DNA from: Flavobacteriaceae bacterium
GTDB lineage: Bacteria; Bacteroidota; Bacteroidia; Flavobacteriales; Flavobacteriaceae
Direction of reading: 5' to 3'
DNA length: 64,000 bases
Assembly (NCBI GenBank): GCA_018401115.1
Contig: JAGYKX010000005.1
Span: 806,001-870,000 of the forward strand
Shown: piece by piece, positions 1 to 9,563 of the stretch
Layout of the letters: each line of letters begins with the position of its first letter
How positions within the stretch are numbered: position 1 is the first letter of the stretch
Position numbers and translations under genes: made by a program
Notes under the pieces: model-generated
Database searches by the model: none
What the model saw: only the letters and a program-made list of their open reading frames with translations
What the model was told of the DNA's origin: nothing

Positions 1-16
1 TATTGATCAGAAGTAA

Positions 17-51
17 TAAAAAAAACCACCCTTTGGGTGGCTTTTTTTTAT
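17..51. terminator. Rho-independent terminator, possibly bidirectional
   Basis: aaaaaaaaCCACCCtttGGGTGGctttttttta: GC stem flanked by A and T tracts. Confidence 0.8.
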
Positions 52-69
52 TATGTTCAGCCAGAATGG

Positions 70-345
70 TTAGTCTTCATTTTTATCTGCCACTTTCTTT
101 TCAGCTACATCGCTAAATTTATACCTTAAAATAAGTTCATGGGTATTAGCTCTTAAAGCAGGAGATGAAGTTATCTGACCACGCAGCCCTGTACCCTATA
201 CTAGCAAATGCTCCTGGAGCACCTGTAGTCGCTGGGTTATACAAGCTCATATTTTGTTCAAAAAATAAAAAACTAGACTGCTGCTGGGCATAAGAGCTAC
301 CTAAACTCCTTGAGCTAAATAGTAGTAAAACTATATTTTCATCTT
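70..345 (-). pseudogene. Degenerate PorP/SprF-like (type IX secretion associated) membrane protein remnant, internally deleted
   Basis: Minus-strand translation gives ...SSYAQQQSSFLFFEQNMSLYNPATTGAPGAFASIGYR, then in another frame GLRGQITSSPALRANTHELILRYKFSDVAEKKVADKNED*. These resemble the N- and C-termini of PorP/SprF proteins. No start codon, and the middle is missing. Confidence 0.6.
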
Positions 346-425
346 TAATAAATTTTTATGGCAAAAATACATGAATTCACTTATTTGAGATTTACTACAA
401 AATGCTTTTGACGTACCTTTAGAAT

Positions 426-782
426 ATGCAAACAACTTTGTCACTTTACTTTATGTCTAGCCTATATATTTTTGGAGGTTTTGTGCACTTTGTAAAACCA
501 AAAATATATTTAAGAATTATGCCAAGTGCTATTCCGAAACCGCTAATTATGGTCCATTTAAGTGGTGCAGCAGAGATAATACTAGGGGTTGGTGCATTGT
601 TTAAAGAAACTAGAAATATTGCTTTGATTGGTATTATACTTATGTTAATACTATTTCTATGGGTACACTTTTATATGCTAAGCGGAGAAAAGGCAGCTGC
701 CGGAATACCAAAAATCATATTGTATTTAAGAATTCCACTTCAATTTTTACTCATGTACTGGGCATATAGTTATTGGATCTAA
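426..782 (+). CDS. DoxX-like family membrane protein
   Basis: 118 aa, multiple TM segments, FGGFVHFVKPKIYLRIMP and AEIILGVGALF motifs. Confidence 0.65.
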   Translation: MQTTLSLYFMSSLYIFGGFVHFVKPKIYLRIMPSAIPKPLIMVHLSGAAEIILGVGALFKETRNIALIGIILMLILFLWVHFYMLSGEKAAAGIPKIILYLRIPLQFLLMYWAYSYWI

Positions 783-791
783 TTTCTTTCA

Positions 792-799
792 TACCTTTG
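792..799 (+). promoter_or_regulatory. Bacteroidota -7 element TACCTTTG, with TTG 16 nt upstream
   Basis: Matches TAnnTTTG; just upstream of the 807 ORF. Confidence 0.45.
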
Positions 800-806
800 T
801 AAGGCT

Positions 807-1085
807 ATGAAAAAAGAATTTACAGAAATACAATTAGACCGAATTATAGAAATGGCTTGGGAAGACAGAACTCCTTTTGAGGCCATAACTTTTCAGTTTG
901 GCATCTCTGAACAAGAAATTATTGAAATAATGCGTACTGAGATGAAACCGAGTAGTTTTAGAATGTGGCGAGCCAGAGTTCAAGGAAGGGCCACCAAACA
1001 CGCCAAACTAAGGTCAGAGGCCGTAGGCCGATTCAAATGTAATATGCAGCGTCAAATTAGTGGTAATAAAATTTCCAAACGATAA
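807..1085 (+). CDS. TIGR03643/DUF2805 family protein
   Basis: 92 aa; EIQLDRIIEMAWEDRTPFEAI...EIIEIMR...SSFRMWRARVQGR...KH signature. Confidence 0.8.
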   Translation: MKKEFTEIQLDRIIEMAWEDRTPFEAITFQFGISEQEIIEIMRTEMKPSSFRMWRARVQGRATKHAKLRSEAVGRFKCNMQRQISGNKISKR

Positions 1086-1191
1086 ATTACCCAAAAAACG
1101 CCTAGTACAATTTTTTGAGTTTTTACTCACTTGAAAAGCTTCTTGACATAGCGAATCTATATGTCGCTAAGTATTAAAAGCCTTTAGTGAT

Positions 1192-1962
1192 TTAGCCAAA
1201 TAAGGCCTCTAATAGTTTTGCAAGCCTAAGCCCGCCCTTTTGAAGCTGGTCTCTCATAACTCCAGTATATTTATAAGCGTATTCATACCCTAATTTGCCG
1301 TTTTGAGGCAAGTCTTCATATAATTTTTTTGTGATGAGTTGTCCCTCTTTCATCCAATCTAAAGGGGTCCCTTTCATCATTTCTTTGCGCGCTCTTTTAG
1401 ACAGCCTAGGAGATTCTTTGGCTAATTCAGAGTAACTCATACCGTAATCATCAATCATATTACTGTCCCAAACCCTATGTAAATTAGTGCTTTTCCCAAA
1501 CCAAGTGAGCTTTACGTCATTACCTCCTTTGTCTTCTGGACGGCCCATATGCATAGGCTGGTGAAGATCTCCAATGAAATGAACCAATAACTTTAGATGA
1601 AAAGCTTTTTCTTCTTTACTTGAATTCACATCTTTTATGGTATTTATACAAACCTGAATGCCTTGAATTATGTCTCCTTTAGGGTTGGCTGTTTCTAACC
1701 TATAATTTCCGTTTAAAGGTAAATTCACATAATGCCATGGACCGTATTTTCTGTAATTGACATCTGATTTTATGTCATCGCCATAATTGGAAACAAGTGC
1801 TAAAGATTCACCGTCTAATAATGCTTCAATCTTTTTGAGTGCCTTTTTACTAAGCACTGTAGTGGCTATTTCTCCTACTGTTCTATGACCTGTTTTACCC
1901 CAATCTTCACTGGTAGCAAAAATAGATTGTGACGCTAATAAAAAAATAATTAAAAATCTCAT
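1192..1962 (-). CDS. S1/P1 nuclease family protein
   Basis: Signal peptide then WGKTGHRTVGEIA, WHYVNLP, HFIGDLHQPMHMG, NLHRVWDSNMI motifs. Confidence 0.9.
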   Translation of the reverse strand: MRFLIIFLLASQSIFATSEDWGKTGHRTVGEIATTVLSKKALKKIEALLDGESLALVSNYGDDIKSDVNYRKYGPWHYVNLPLNGNYRLETANPKGDIIQGIQVCINTIKDVNSSKEEKAFHLKLLVHFIGDLHQPMHMGRPEDKGGNDVKLTWFGKSTNLHRVWDSNMIDDYGMSYSELAKESPRLSKRARKEMMKGTPLDWMKEGQLITKKLYEDLPQNGKLGYEYAYKYTGVMRDQLQKGGLRLAKLLEALFG

Positions 1963-2052
1963 GTGAACATATTTTATGTAAAAATAACTGAACCCAAGCT
2001 ATTTTTTGCAAGGGAATGTGAAATTATAATTAAATAAAAATATTAAATAACG

Positions 2053-2060
2053 TAAATTTG
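2053..2060 (+). promoter_or_regulatory. Candidate -7 element TAAATTTG
   Basis: TAnnTTTG match 22 nt upstream of the 2083 start; no clear -33 TTG. Confidence 0.35.
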
Positions 2061-2082
2061 AAGAACCGCCAAACTCAATCCC

Positions 2083-4278
2083 ATGAATAAAACCTTTTGG
2101 TTCTTATTTCTTGCATTAACTACCACCGCATTCGGTCAGAATAAAGAAAAAGAAATCTTTGTAAAATTTATAGATCAACCCATATTAGTTGACGGAGATC
2201 TTTCTGAAAATATATGGGAAGAAGCTTTTGAAACTGCTGATTTTCAGCAGTATTTCCCTTCAGATTCTGTAGTAGCAAAACAAAAAACAAGTATTAAAAT
2301 GCTTTATGACCAAGTAAATCTCTATTTGGGTGTTAAAGTGTACAACTCCGGAAATGATTTCGTCATTCCCTCTTTACAAAGAGATTTTAGGGCAGGCAAC
2401 AATGACAATATCAGCTTTATATTTGACACTTTTAACGATGGAACAAATGCCTTCCTTTTCGGCATCAACCCCCTTGGGGTTAGAAGAGAGGCTTTGATCT
2501 CGAATGGAGGCTCTGATCTAAGTGGCTTCACTACATCTTGGGATGTAAAATGGCGGGGGGAAACAAAAATAAATGATGGGTACTACACTGTTGAAATGGC
2601 TATTCCACTTACCTCAATGAAATTTAAGGAAGGAGAAACCAAATGGAGGTTTAACAGTTATAGGTTTGACATGCAAGAAAATGAAACCAGTACCTATTCA
2701 AATATTCCTCAGAACCAACTCATATTTAATCTTGCCTTTATGGAGGATATGGTTTTTGAAAAACCATTGGGTAAATCTAGAACCCCCCTAGCACTTATAC
2801 CCTACGTAAATGGCATTTCTCAAAGAGATTTTACAATATCAGACTCAGACGCGCAATATAAAATTGGGGGTGATGCTAAACTGGCCATTGGCAACGGAAT
2901 GAATCTTGACTTAACTTTAAATCCTGATTTTTCAAATGTAGAAGTAGACAATGTGGTTACTAATCTCACCCGATTTGAAATATCACTTCCTGAGAGAAGA
3001 CAGTTTTTCATAGACAATAATGATTTATTTGGAACATTTGGAAATGAGCGAGATTCTAACCCGTTTTTTTCGAGAAGAATAGGATTGGCTAAAAATAAAG
3101 ACGGTGAAACAATTGAAAATAGAATTATTGGTGGAATGAGATTAAGTGGAAAACTTTCTGAGGATTGGCGCTTAGGTCTTTTGAGTATTCAAACAGATGA
3201 AGATCTAGAAAATGAAATTGCCAGTAACAATAACACCATGTTTTCGCTTCAAAAAAAACTATTCTCAAGATCTAATATTGGCCTATTTTTCATTAACCGA
3301 GAAACTTTTAAGGATTATGGCTTCATTAGCCCTCAAGAAAAGTACAACAGGGTTTTTGGTATTGATTACAACTTAGCCAGTGCAGATAATAAATGGGTAG
3401 GTAAATTTTTCCTTCACCAATCAATTACCCCTGAAATTGAAGATAAAAATGGTACTGGAGGATTGGAGCTAGTCTATAATTCAAGGTTTTTTAATTTCGG
3501 ACTAAGAGGCAACTATGTAGGAGCTCAATTTAATTCTGATTTGGGTTTTATAAGAAGAAAAGATATTATTGCCGCTAGACCCTTTGTAGAATTTTCATTC
3601 TGGCCTAAAAAAGGAAAGGTGAACAATCATAACTTAAGATTGAGTCCCAATGCTATATGGAGGCCAGGTCTGGACTTGCAAAACACAGATTTCACCATGT
3701 TTAGTTCATGGACTACTAAGTATCAGAATCAATCAGAATGGTCTGCCAGAATGTTTAATAGATATACATTCTTAACAGAGGGATTTGATCCTAGTAACAC
3801 AGATGGTGCCGTTTCACTTCCTGCAAATGTAGGTTACCACTACACTTCTTTTGAATTGCGGTACCAATCAGACAGAAGAAAAGTATTTTCTTATTCTTTT
3901 GAACCTGGTTTTGGTCAATTTTATAATGGACGCAGAAACGTTATTCAAGGTAGTTTAAACTTGAGATTACAGCCCAAAGTAATTGTTGGACTTCAGTATG
4001 AATACAATCAATTGAGAATGCCTGAGCCTTATACTGATACAGATATTTGGCTCATTAGTCCAAGGGTAGCTGTAACCTTTAATAAATCCATTTTTTGGAC
4101 CACCCTGATTCAGTACAGCAATAGAAATGATAATTTAGGCTTGAATAGTAGATTACAATGGAGATTTGCCCCTTTGTCTGATTTATTTTTGGTCTATAAT
4201 GACAATTATTTTGTTACTGATTTCGCCCCTAAGTTCAGGTCTTTAAATTTAAAATTCACTTATTGGCTAAATATTTAA
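2083..4278 (+). CDS. DUF5916 domain-containing protein (CBM9-like N-terminus plus outer-membrane beta-barrel)
   Basis: 731 aa, signal peptide; DGDLSENIWEEA...F.Q.FP, NPDFSNVEVDNVVTNLTRFEISLPERRQFFIDN motif, C-terminal aromatic strand. Confidence 0.85.
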   Translation: MNKTFWFLFLALTTTAFGQNKEKEIFVKFIDQPILVDGDLSENIWEEAFETADFQQYFPSDSVVAKQKTSIKMLYDQVNLYLGVKVYNSGNDFVIPSLQRDFRAGNNDNISFIFDTFNDGTNAFLFGINPLGVRREALISNGGSDLSGFTTSWDVKWRGETKINDGYYTVEMAIPLTSMKFKEGETKWRFNSYRFDMQENETSTYSNIPQNQLIFNLAFMEDMVFEKPLGKSRTPLALIPYVNGISQRDFTISDSDAQYKIGGDAKLAIGNGMNLDLTLNPDFSNVEVDNVVTNLTRFEISLPERRQFFIDNNDLFGTFGNERDSNPFFSRRIGLAKNKDGETIENRIIGGMRLSGKLSEDWRLGLLSIQTDEDLENEIASNNNTMFSLQKKLFSRSNIGLFFINRETFKDYGFISPQEKYNRVFGIDYNLASADNKWVGKFFLHQSITPEIEDKNGTGGLELVYNSRFFNFGLRGNYVGAQFNSDLGFIRRKDIIAARPFVEFSFWPKKGKVNNHNLRLSPNAIWRPGLDLQNTDFTMFSSWTTKYQNQSEWSARMFNRYTFLTEGFDPSNTDGAVSLPANVGYHYTSFELRYQSDRRKVFSYSFEPGFGQFYNGRRNVIQGSLNLRLQPKVIVGLQYEYNQLRMPEPYTDTDIWLISPRVAVTFNKSIFWTTLIQYSNRNDNLGLNSRLQWRFAPLSDLFLVYNDNYFVTDFAPKFRSLNLKFTYWLNI

Positions 4279-4279
4279 T

Positions 4280-5089
4280 ATGATCATAAAAATGCTTTGT
4301 TCTGATTTAGATGGAACTTTACTTGGGCTAAAAAATAACACAACACCAAAGTGTAATAAGGTATTTAAAACATATAAAGACCGTCTAAAAATGGTACTTG
4401 TGTCTGCTAGAATGCCAAGTGGCATGTATTATATTCAGAAAGAATTAGGCATTGAAGAACAGCCCATAATATGCTTTAATGGCGCGCTGGTCATGCAGGG
4501 TAGCAAAACATTAAGCAGCCATTACATTTCGCTAAATCTGGTCGCTGAAATATCTGAACTCAGCAATGAATTTAAAGTTGCTGTTGGTCTATATTCCCAT
4601 GATCAGTGGACGGCTCCTTTTAGAAGTGAACGAATAGACAAAGAAGAGTTTAATACCCAAACCAAAGTGATTATAGAATCCAATTTAACTACACTTAAAA
4701 GGTGGGAAGCACAAAAAATAGGGGCTCATAAATTAATGCTAATGGGCGTAAAAGAAAATATAGACGCGTTATTTGAAACGCTTGTTGCCCAATATTCCTC
4801 TGATCTTGGGGTGTATAGATCCAATGACACCCTAATTGAAATTACCCCAGGAGGTATAGACAAGCTAAGCGCTATTAAATCTTTACTAGACCACAATATT
4901 GGTTTAGAAAACATTCTGGCTTTTGGAGACAACTTTAATGACATTTCCATGCTTTCTGCTGTGGGTTACGGTGTAGCAGTAGAAAACGCAAGAGAAGCCG
5001 TAAAAGAAATTGCCAAAGAAACTATTGATTCATGTATCAATGATGGTGTAGCAAATTTTTTGCCCACATTTTTAGACACACGTTTGTAG
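4280..5089 (+). CDS. Cof-type HAD-IIB family hydrolase
   Basis: CSDLDGTLLG, SARMPSGM, GGIDKLSAIKSLL, FGDNFNDISML motifs. Confidence 0.9.
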   Translation: MIIKMLCSDLDGTLLGLKNNTTPKCNKVFKTYKDRLKMVLVSARMPSGMYYIQKELGIEEQPIICFNGALVMQGSKTLSSHYISLNLVAEISELSNEFKVAVGLYSHDQWTAPFRSERIDKEEFNTQTKVIIESNLTTLKRWEAQKIGAHKLMLMGVKENIDALFETLVAQYSSDLGVYRSNDTLIEITPGGIDKLSAIKSLLDHNIGLENILAFGDNFNDISMLSAVGYGVAVENAREAVKEIAKETIDSCINDGVANFLPTFLDTRL

Positions 5090-5138
5090 ACTTCAAAATT
5101 TAAAAACAAACCAATACACTTTTTAAAATCTTTTTAAA

Positions 5139-6401
5139 ATGAATGACCCGTTAATAATAGAAGACACTATTGTATTTGGACTTTTAGCTGCTTGTCTAGG
5201 ATTTGTCTTTTTAACCGCTAACAGCAACAATAACTTCTGGAAAAGATTTTACACCTTTATCCCTGGAGTACTGATGTGCTATTTACTCCCCTCATTCTTG
5301 GTGAGTTTAGGAATTATATCTGACAGTCATTCTAAGTTATATTTTATGGCCAGCAGGTATCTATTGCCAGCAGCTTTAGTGCTAATGACCTTGAGCATAG
5401 ATTTAAAAGCCATTGCTAGCTTGGGAAAGAAAGCGCTCATTATGTTTTTCACTGGAACGCTAGGAATAGTTATTGGTGGGCCAATAGCCATTCTTTTGGT
5501 ATCTATTTTCTCTCCTGAAACTGTTGGCGGAAATGACTTTGATGCTATTTGGAGAGGTCTTTCTACCATAGCTGGAAGTTGGATTGGAGGTGGAGCCAAT
5601 CAGGCTGCAATGCTAGAGATTTTTAACTATAACCCAGAGAAATATGGTGGTATGGTTTTAATAGATATTGTCGTAGCCAATATTTGGATGGCTATATTAT
5701 TATTAGGTGTAGGTAAAACTGAAAAAATTGACCGTTGGCTGCAGGCAGATACCTCAGCACTTGAATCTCTTAAAATTAAGGTCGCTAAGTTCCAAGAAAA
5801 AGTAAATAGAATTCCAACAACCAATGATTATATGGTTTTATTGTTGATTGGTTTTTCTTCTGTTGGATTGGCTCACTTGGCTGGAAATTATCTCAGTGAA
5901 TTTTTAACGGAACAGTTTTCTTTTGTAGCAAACAAAAGGAGCTTTGCGTCATTTTTAGGTTCTTCATTTTTTTGGATGGTAGTCATTGCAACTACTGTTG
6001 GTATTATTTTATCTTTTACTAAGGCTAAAAACTATGAGGGCGCTGGGGCAAGTAAAATAGGTGGTGTTTTTATTTACATCCTAGTAGCTACTATAGGCAT
6101 GAAAATGGACCTCAACCAAATTTTAGACAATCCAGGACTTATTGCAATAGGTTTTATATGGATTACAGTCCATGCTGCATTATTAATTATAGTTGCTAAA
6201 ATAATTAAAGCCCCTTTCTTCTTTCTAGCAGTAGGGAGCCAAGCAAATGTAGGAGGAGCAGCCTCTGCACCTGTAGTTGCAGCTGAGTTTAGCCCATCAC
6301 TGACCTCTGTTGGTGTTTTACTAGCTGTTGGCGGTTATGTTATTGGAACTGCGGGAGCGCTATTTTGTGCCTATTTAATGGAAATTGCTTCTAATTTTTA
6401 A
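5139..6401 (+). CDS. DUF819 family membrane protein
   Basis: 420 aa; GSWIGGGANQAAMLE and NVGGAASAPVVAAEF motifs, multiple TM segments. Confidence 0.85.
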   Translation: MNDPLIIEDTIVFGLLAACLGFVFLTANSNNNFWKRFYTFIPGVLMCYLLPSFLVSLGIISDSHSKLYFMASRYLLPAALVLMTLSIDLKAIASLGKKALIMFFTGTLGIVIGGPIAILLVSIFSPETVGGNDFDAIWRGLSTIAGSWIGGGANQAAMLEIFNYNPEKYGGMVLIDIVVANIWMAILLLGVGKTEKIDRWLQADTSALESLKIKVAKFQEKVNRIPTTNDYMVLLLIGFSSVGLAHLAGNYLSEFLTEQFSFVANKRSFASFLGSSFFWMVVIATTVGIILSFTKAKNYEGAGASKIGGVFIYILVATIGMKMDLNQILDNPGLIAIGFIWITVHAALLIIVAKIIKAPFFFLAVGSQANVGGAASAPVVAAEFSPSLTSVGVLLAVGGYVIGTAGALFCAYLMEIASNF

Positions 6402-6462
6402 TATTTTTTTATTCCATAACTTAAAGAGTTTAGCCATCTTTGTGGCAAACGATTCAAAACCA

Positions 6463-7170
6463 ATGAAACATTACATTTTAGGATTACTCACAATTGCATT
6501 GATCAGTTGTAATCAAACTCCATCTATAGACAGCATGACTGTGTCTGGGCAAATTAAAGGTTTAAAGAAAGGTACTTTGTACCTGCAGCATATTCCAGAT
6601 AGCACCCTTGTCAATATAGACTCTGTGCAAATTGACGGTTCTGGTGACTTTGTATTCGTGACCAACATTAAAAGTCCAGAAGTATTTTATTTATATTTAA
6701 ATAAAAAAGATAACAACGATATAAATGACCGTATTACCTTTTTTGGAGAGCCTGGTAATATTCAGATAGAAACAAAATGGAATACCTTTGATATGGACCC
6801 TGTAATTAAAGGCACAATCACTAACGACATCTTCATGGAATACGCTAAAATGATGTCTAGGTTCAACATCCAAGACATGATGGTCATGGAAAAAGCCGTA
6901 ACAGCTTTAAATGATAATAACCAAGTGATTTTAGATTCACTTCAAAAAGCAGCAGATAAAAATGCTTTAAGAAGGTATTTATTTGTGCTTAATTTTGCAT
7001 TAAATAATTCAGACTCTTATGTAGCTCCTTATGTCACTTTAAATGATGCTGCTAATGCTAATGTTAAATTTTTAGATTCTATATATAACAAACTCACACC
7101 AGAGGTAGCGACTTCTAAATATGGAAAGCAACTAGACAAATTTATAAAAGAGCTTAAATCCAAAAACTAG
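6463..7170 (+). CDS. DUF4369 domain-containing lipoprotein
   Basis: Start placed at ATG 6463 (MKHYILGLLTIALISC lipobox) rather than the ORF-track start 6385; VSGQIKGLKKGTLYLQHIPDS. Confidence 0.75.
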   Translation: MKHYILGLLTIALISCNQTPSIDSMTVSGQIKGLKKGTLYLQHIPDSTLVNIDSVQIDGSGDFVFVTNIKSPEVFYLYLNKKDNNDINDRITFFGEPGNIQIETKWNTFDMDPVIKGTITNDIFMEYAKMMSRFNIQDMMVMEKAVTALNDNNQVILDSLQKAADKNALRRYLFVLNFALNNSDSYVAPYVTLNDAANANVKFLDSIYNKLTPEVATSKYGKQLDKFIKELKSKN

Positions 7171-7189
7171 TAAAGGCTCATAACCATAC

Positions 7190-7228
7190 ATAAAAAAAAT
7201 GCCCGCTTTAAAGCGGACATTTTTTTTA
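7190..7228. terminator. Bidirectional terminator between convergent genes
   Basis: aaaaaaaatgCCCGCTTTAAAGCGGacatttttttt. Confidence 0.85.
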
Positions 7229-7247
7229 TAAGAATACTACAAAAATA

Positions 7248-7520
7248 TTAAGCAGAAAGCTTATTGAGAGCAGTAACTAATTCTGTTGCTTTTGTTTCAA
7301 GGTCATTTTTAACTGACTTTAAATGAGCAGAACGATTGTCTGCTTTTTTGTCATTAACTCTTGCGATAAGCCCATCGAATACTTCAATTGCTTGATCAAT
7401 TAATACAGATCCTTCTTTTGAATCTAAATTATTAGTCGCAGCTTCCCAAAGGTAAACCGCTTCAATGATATCTCCTAATACGTAGTTAATGTCTTTTTTT
7501 AAGTCTTTTATGCTAGCCAT
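7248..7520 (-). CDS. Conserved hypothetical protein (90 aa, helical)
   Basis: Complete ORF between a terminator and a TAATTTTG -7 element. Confidence 0.7.
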   Translation of the reverse strand: MASIKDLKKDINYVLGDIIEAVYLWEAATNNLDSKEGSVLIDQAIEVFDGLIARVNDKKADNRSAHLKSVKNDLETKATELVTALNKLSA

Positions 7521-7542
7521 AATGCTATTTTTTAAATTTTGA

Positions 7543-7550
7543 CAAAATTA
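7543..7550 (-). promoter_or_regulatory. Candidate -7 element TAATTTTG (minus)
   Basis: Plus strand CAAAATTA, 22 nt upstream of the 7520 start. Confidence 0.4.
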
Positions 7551-7597
7551 CGTTTTTTAGACGTAACTCCAACTATGATTTAAAGATAAGAAAAGAA

Positions 7598-8569
7598 CTA
7601 ATATTGAACCTCTAGTAAAACACAGCCTTCAGTACTGATAATTTTAACGTAATTACTGTTAGCGGGTATTAGTACCGTTTCTCCATAAAGAAAATCTGCC
7701 TCTCCGTAGCTGTTCTGAATTATTCCACTGCCTTGCACACATATATACACTTTAAAACTATCTTGTGATAATTTATCTATATGATATTCCCCTTGAACTG
7801 GTAAGTAATTTGTTGTAAAATAGGGCGTTGCTATTATTTGATTTCGCGTATTTGACTTTGAGGTATAAACACACTTTTCTTTGGAATCAGCTTTAAAATT
7901 AATCGCATCTACAGCTAATTCGGTATGGAGTTCCCTGAAATTTCCTTGAGCGTCTTTTCTGTTAAAATCATACACCCTATAAGTAACATCTGAGGTCTGT
8001 TGAATTTCTGCTAATAATATCCCTGCTCCAATGGCATGAACCGTTCCTGCTTCTATAAAAAATGAATCTCCTGAACGAACGGGATGTTTTTCCATAAAAG
8101 CTTCAATAGTACCATTAGCTATACACTCTTGGTACTTTTCTGGAGTCATTTCTGGGGTAAACCCAACAATTAAGGAAGCCTCAGGGGTAGCATCCATTAC
8201 ATACCACATCTCATTTTTTCCTAATGAATTATGTCTTTCCTTGGCTAACCGATCATTTGGATGCACTTGAATACTGAGATTTGCCGCTGCATCTAAAAAT
8301 TTAATGAGTATAGGGAATTGAAGTCCAAAGTCTCTAACCACCTTGTGACCTAACAAATCAGAGGAATAATTTGCTATTAGATCTGTTAACAAAGTATCTT
8401 TAAAAATGCCGTTTGCCACAACTGAAACACTTCCTTCTACTGTAGAAATTTCCCAACTCTCCCCTACTCCCTCAAAGGAATTCTCTTTAGATAGAAAAGT
8501 TCTAAGACGGTTTCCTCCCCAAATTCGCTCTTTTAAAATGGGTGAAAATTTAAGTGGATACAATGACAT
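7598..8569 (-). CDS. manA: Mannose-6-phosphate isomerase, class I
   Basis: YPLKFSPILKERIWGG, FPILIKFLDAAANLSIQVHPND, KNEMWYVMDA. Confidence 0.9.
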   Translation of the reverse strand: MSLYPLKFSPILKERIWGGNRLRTFLSKENSFEGVGESWEISTVEGSVSVVANGIFKDTLLTDLIANYSSDLLGHKVVRDFGLQFPILIKFLDAAANLSIQVHPNDRLAKERHNSLGKNEMWYVMDATPEASLIVGFTPEMTPEKYQECIANGTIEAFMEKHPVRSGDSFFIEAGTVHAIGAGILLAEIQQTSDVTYRVYDFNRKDAQGNFRELHTELAVDAINFKADSKEKCVYTSKSNTRNQIIATPYFTTNYLPVQGEYHIDKLSQDSFKVYICVQGSGIIQNSYGEADFLYGETVLIPANSNYVKIISTEGCVLLEVQY

Positions 8570-8581
8570 TGCAAGGATTTA

Positions 8582-8989
8582 TTATCCGTTATAGGTAACA
8601 TAATTTCTAGGAGTCTCATACAGGGTAACAGACAAATCATGAGAAGCGTCTAAATGAGGCTTTAGCTTATTCCAAATGACTACCGCAATATATTCAGCGG
8701 TTGGGTTTAGATTTTTAAATTCCGGAACCTCTAGATTGAGATTTTTATGGTCTAATGCCTCTTCTACTTCTGCTTTAATAAGGTCTTTTAAAATCTTGGC
8801 ATCCATTACATAACCGGTATCTGGATCAATGTCTCCTGTTACACTTACTACTAGGTCATAGTTATGTCCGTGATAATGTGGATTATTGCACTTGCCAAAA
8901 ATTTTGGTGTTTTTTTCTTCACTCCAATGTTCATTGTGGAGCCTGTGTGCGGCATTAAAGTGTGCTTTTCTGCTGATAGTAACTCTCAT
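8582..8989 (-). CDS. queD: 6-carboxytetrahydropterin synthase / 6-pyruvoyl-tetrahydropterin synthase family
   Basis: FNAAHRL, CNNPHYHGHNY, GYVMDAKILK, LDHKNLN motifs. Confidence 0.88.
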   Translation of the reverse strand: MRVTISRKAHFNAAHRLHNEHWSEEKNTKIFGKCNNPHYHGHNYDLVVSVTGDIDPDTGYVMDAKILKDLIKAEVEEALDHKNLNLEVPEFKNLNPTAEYIAVVIWNKLKPHLDASHDLSVTLYETPRNYVTYNG

Positions 8990-8998
8990 GTCAATTTT

Positions 8999-9526
8999 TT
9001 ACGAAAGGTACATATAATATTTCTCAAATATAATCTTAAACCATGGAGTATAAAGTTCTGGATATTTTTCTATGTCTAATTTAATTGCTTCTGGAGACAT
9101 CCATTTCCAAGAGGCAACTTCATTAGGATTAAAATTAGGTTCCTCATTAAAAGTACCTTGCATTACATGATCAAACTCATGTTCCGTAAGGCCATTTCCC
9201 ATATCTGCTTTATAAACGAATGAAAACAATTCTTTTAAGGAGGTCTGAAATCCCATCTCTTCCATTAACCGTCTTTTTCCAGCCTCTAAATTTGCCTCTC
9301 CATCTCTCTGGTGACTGCAACACGTATTCGTCCATAAACCCGGGGAATGATACTTGGAAAGTGCTCTTTGTTGGAGCATTATTTCTCCTTTATCATTATT
9401 AACGAAAACTGAAAAAGCCCTGTGAAGTAATGCTTTTTCATGTGCTTCTATTTTTTCCATGAGCCCTTGTGGCTCATCTTTTTCGTTAACTAAAACAACA
9501 AATTCTTTCATTTTATAAAAATACAT
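8999..9526 (-). CDS. idi: Isopentenyl-diphosphate delta-isomerase (type I)
   Basis: HRAFSVFVNN, WTNTCCSHQRDGE, EHEFDHV motifs. Confidence 0.92.
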   Translation of the reverse strand: MYFYKMKEFVVLVNEKDEPQGLMEKIEAHEKALLHRAFSVFVNNDKGEIMLQQRALSKYHSPGLWTNTCCSHQRDGEANLEAGKRRLMEEMGFQTSLKELFSFVYKADMGNGLTEHEFDHVMQGTFNEEPNFNPNEVASWKWMSPEAIKLDIEKYPELYTPWFKIIFEKYYMYLS

Positions 9527-9563
9527 TTTTTAGACTCATACATCTAAAAATGACTGTATTTTA

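Noticed and set aside
1144-1172. Inverted repeat TAGCGA...TCGCTA
   Set aside because: Short stem, AT loop, no U tract; not clearly more than chance.
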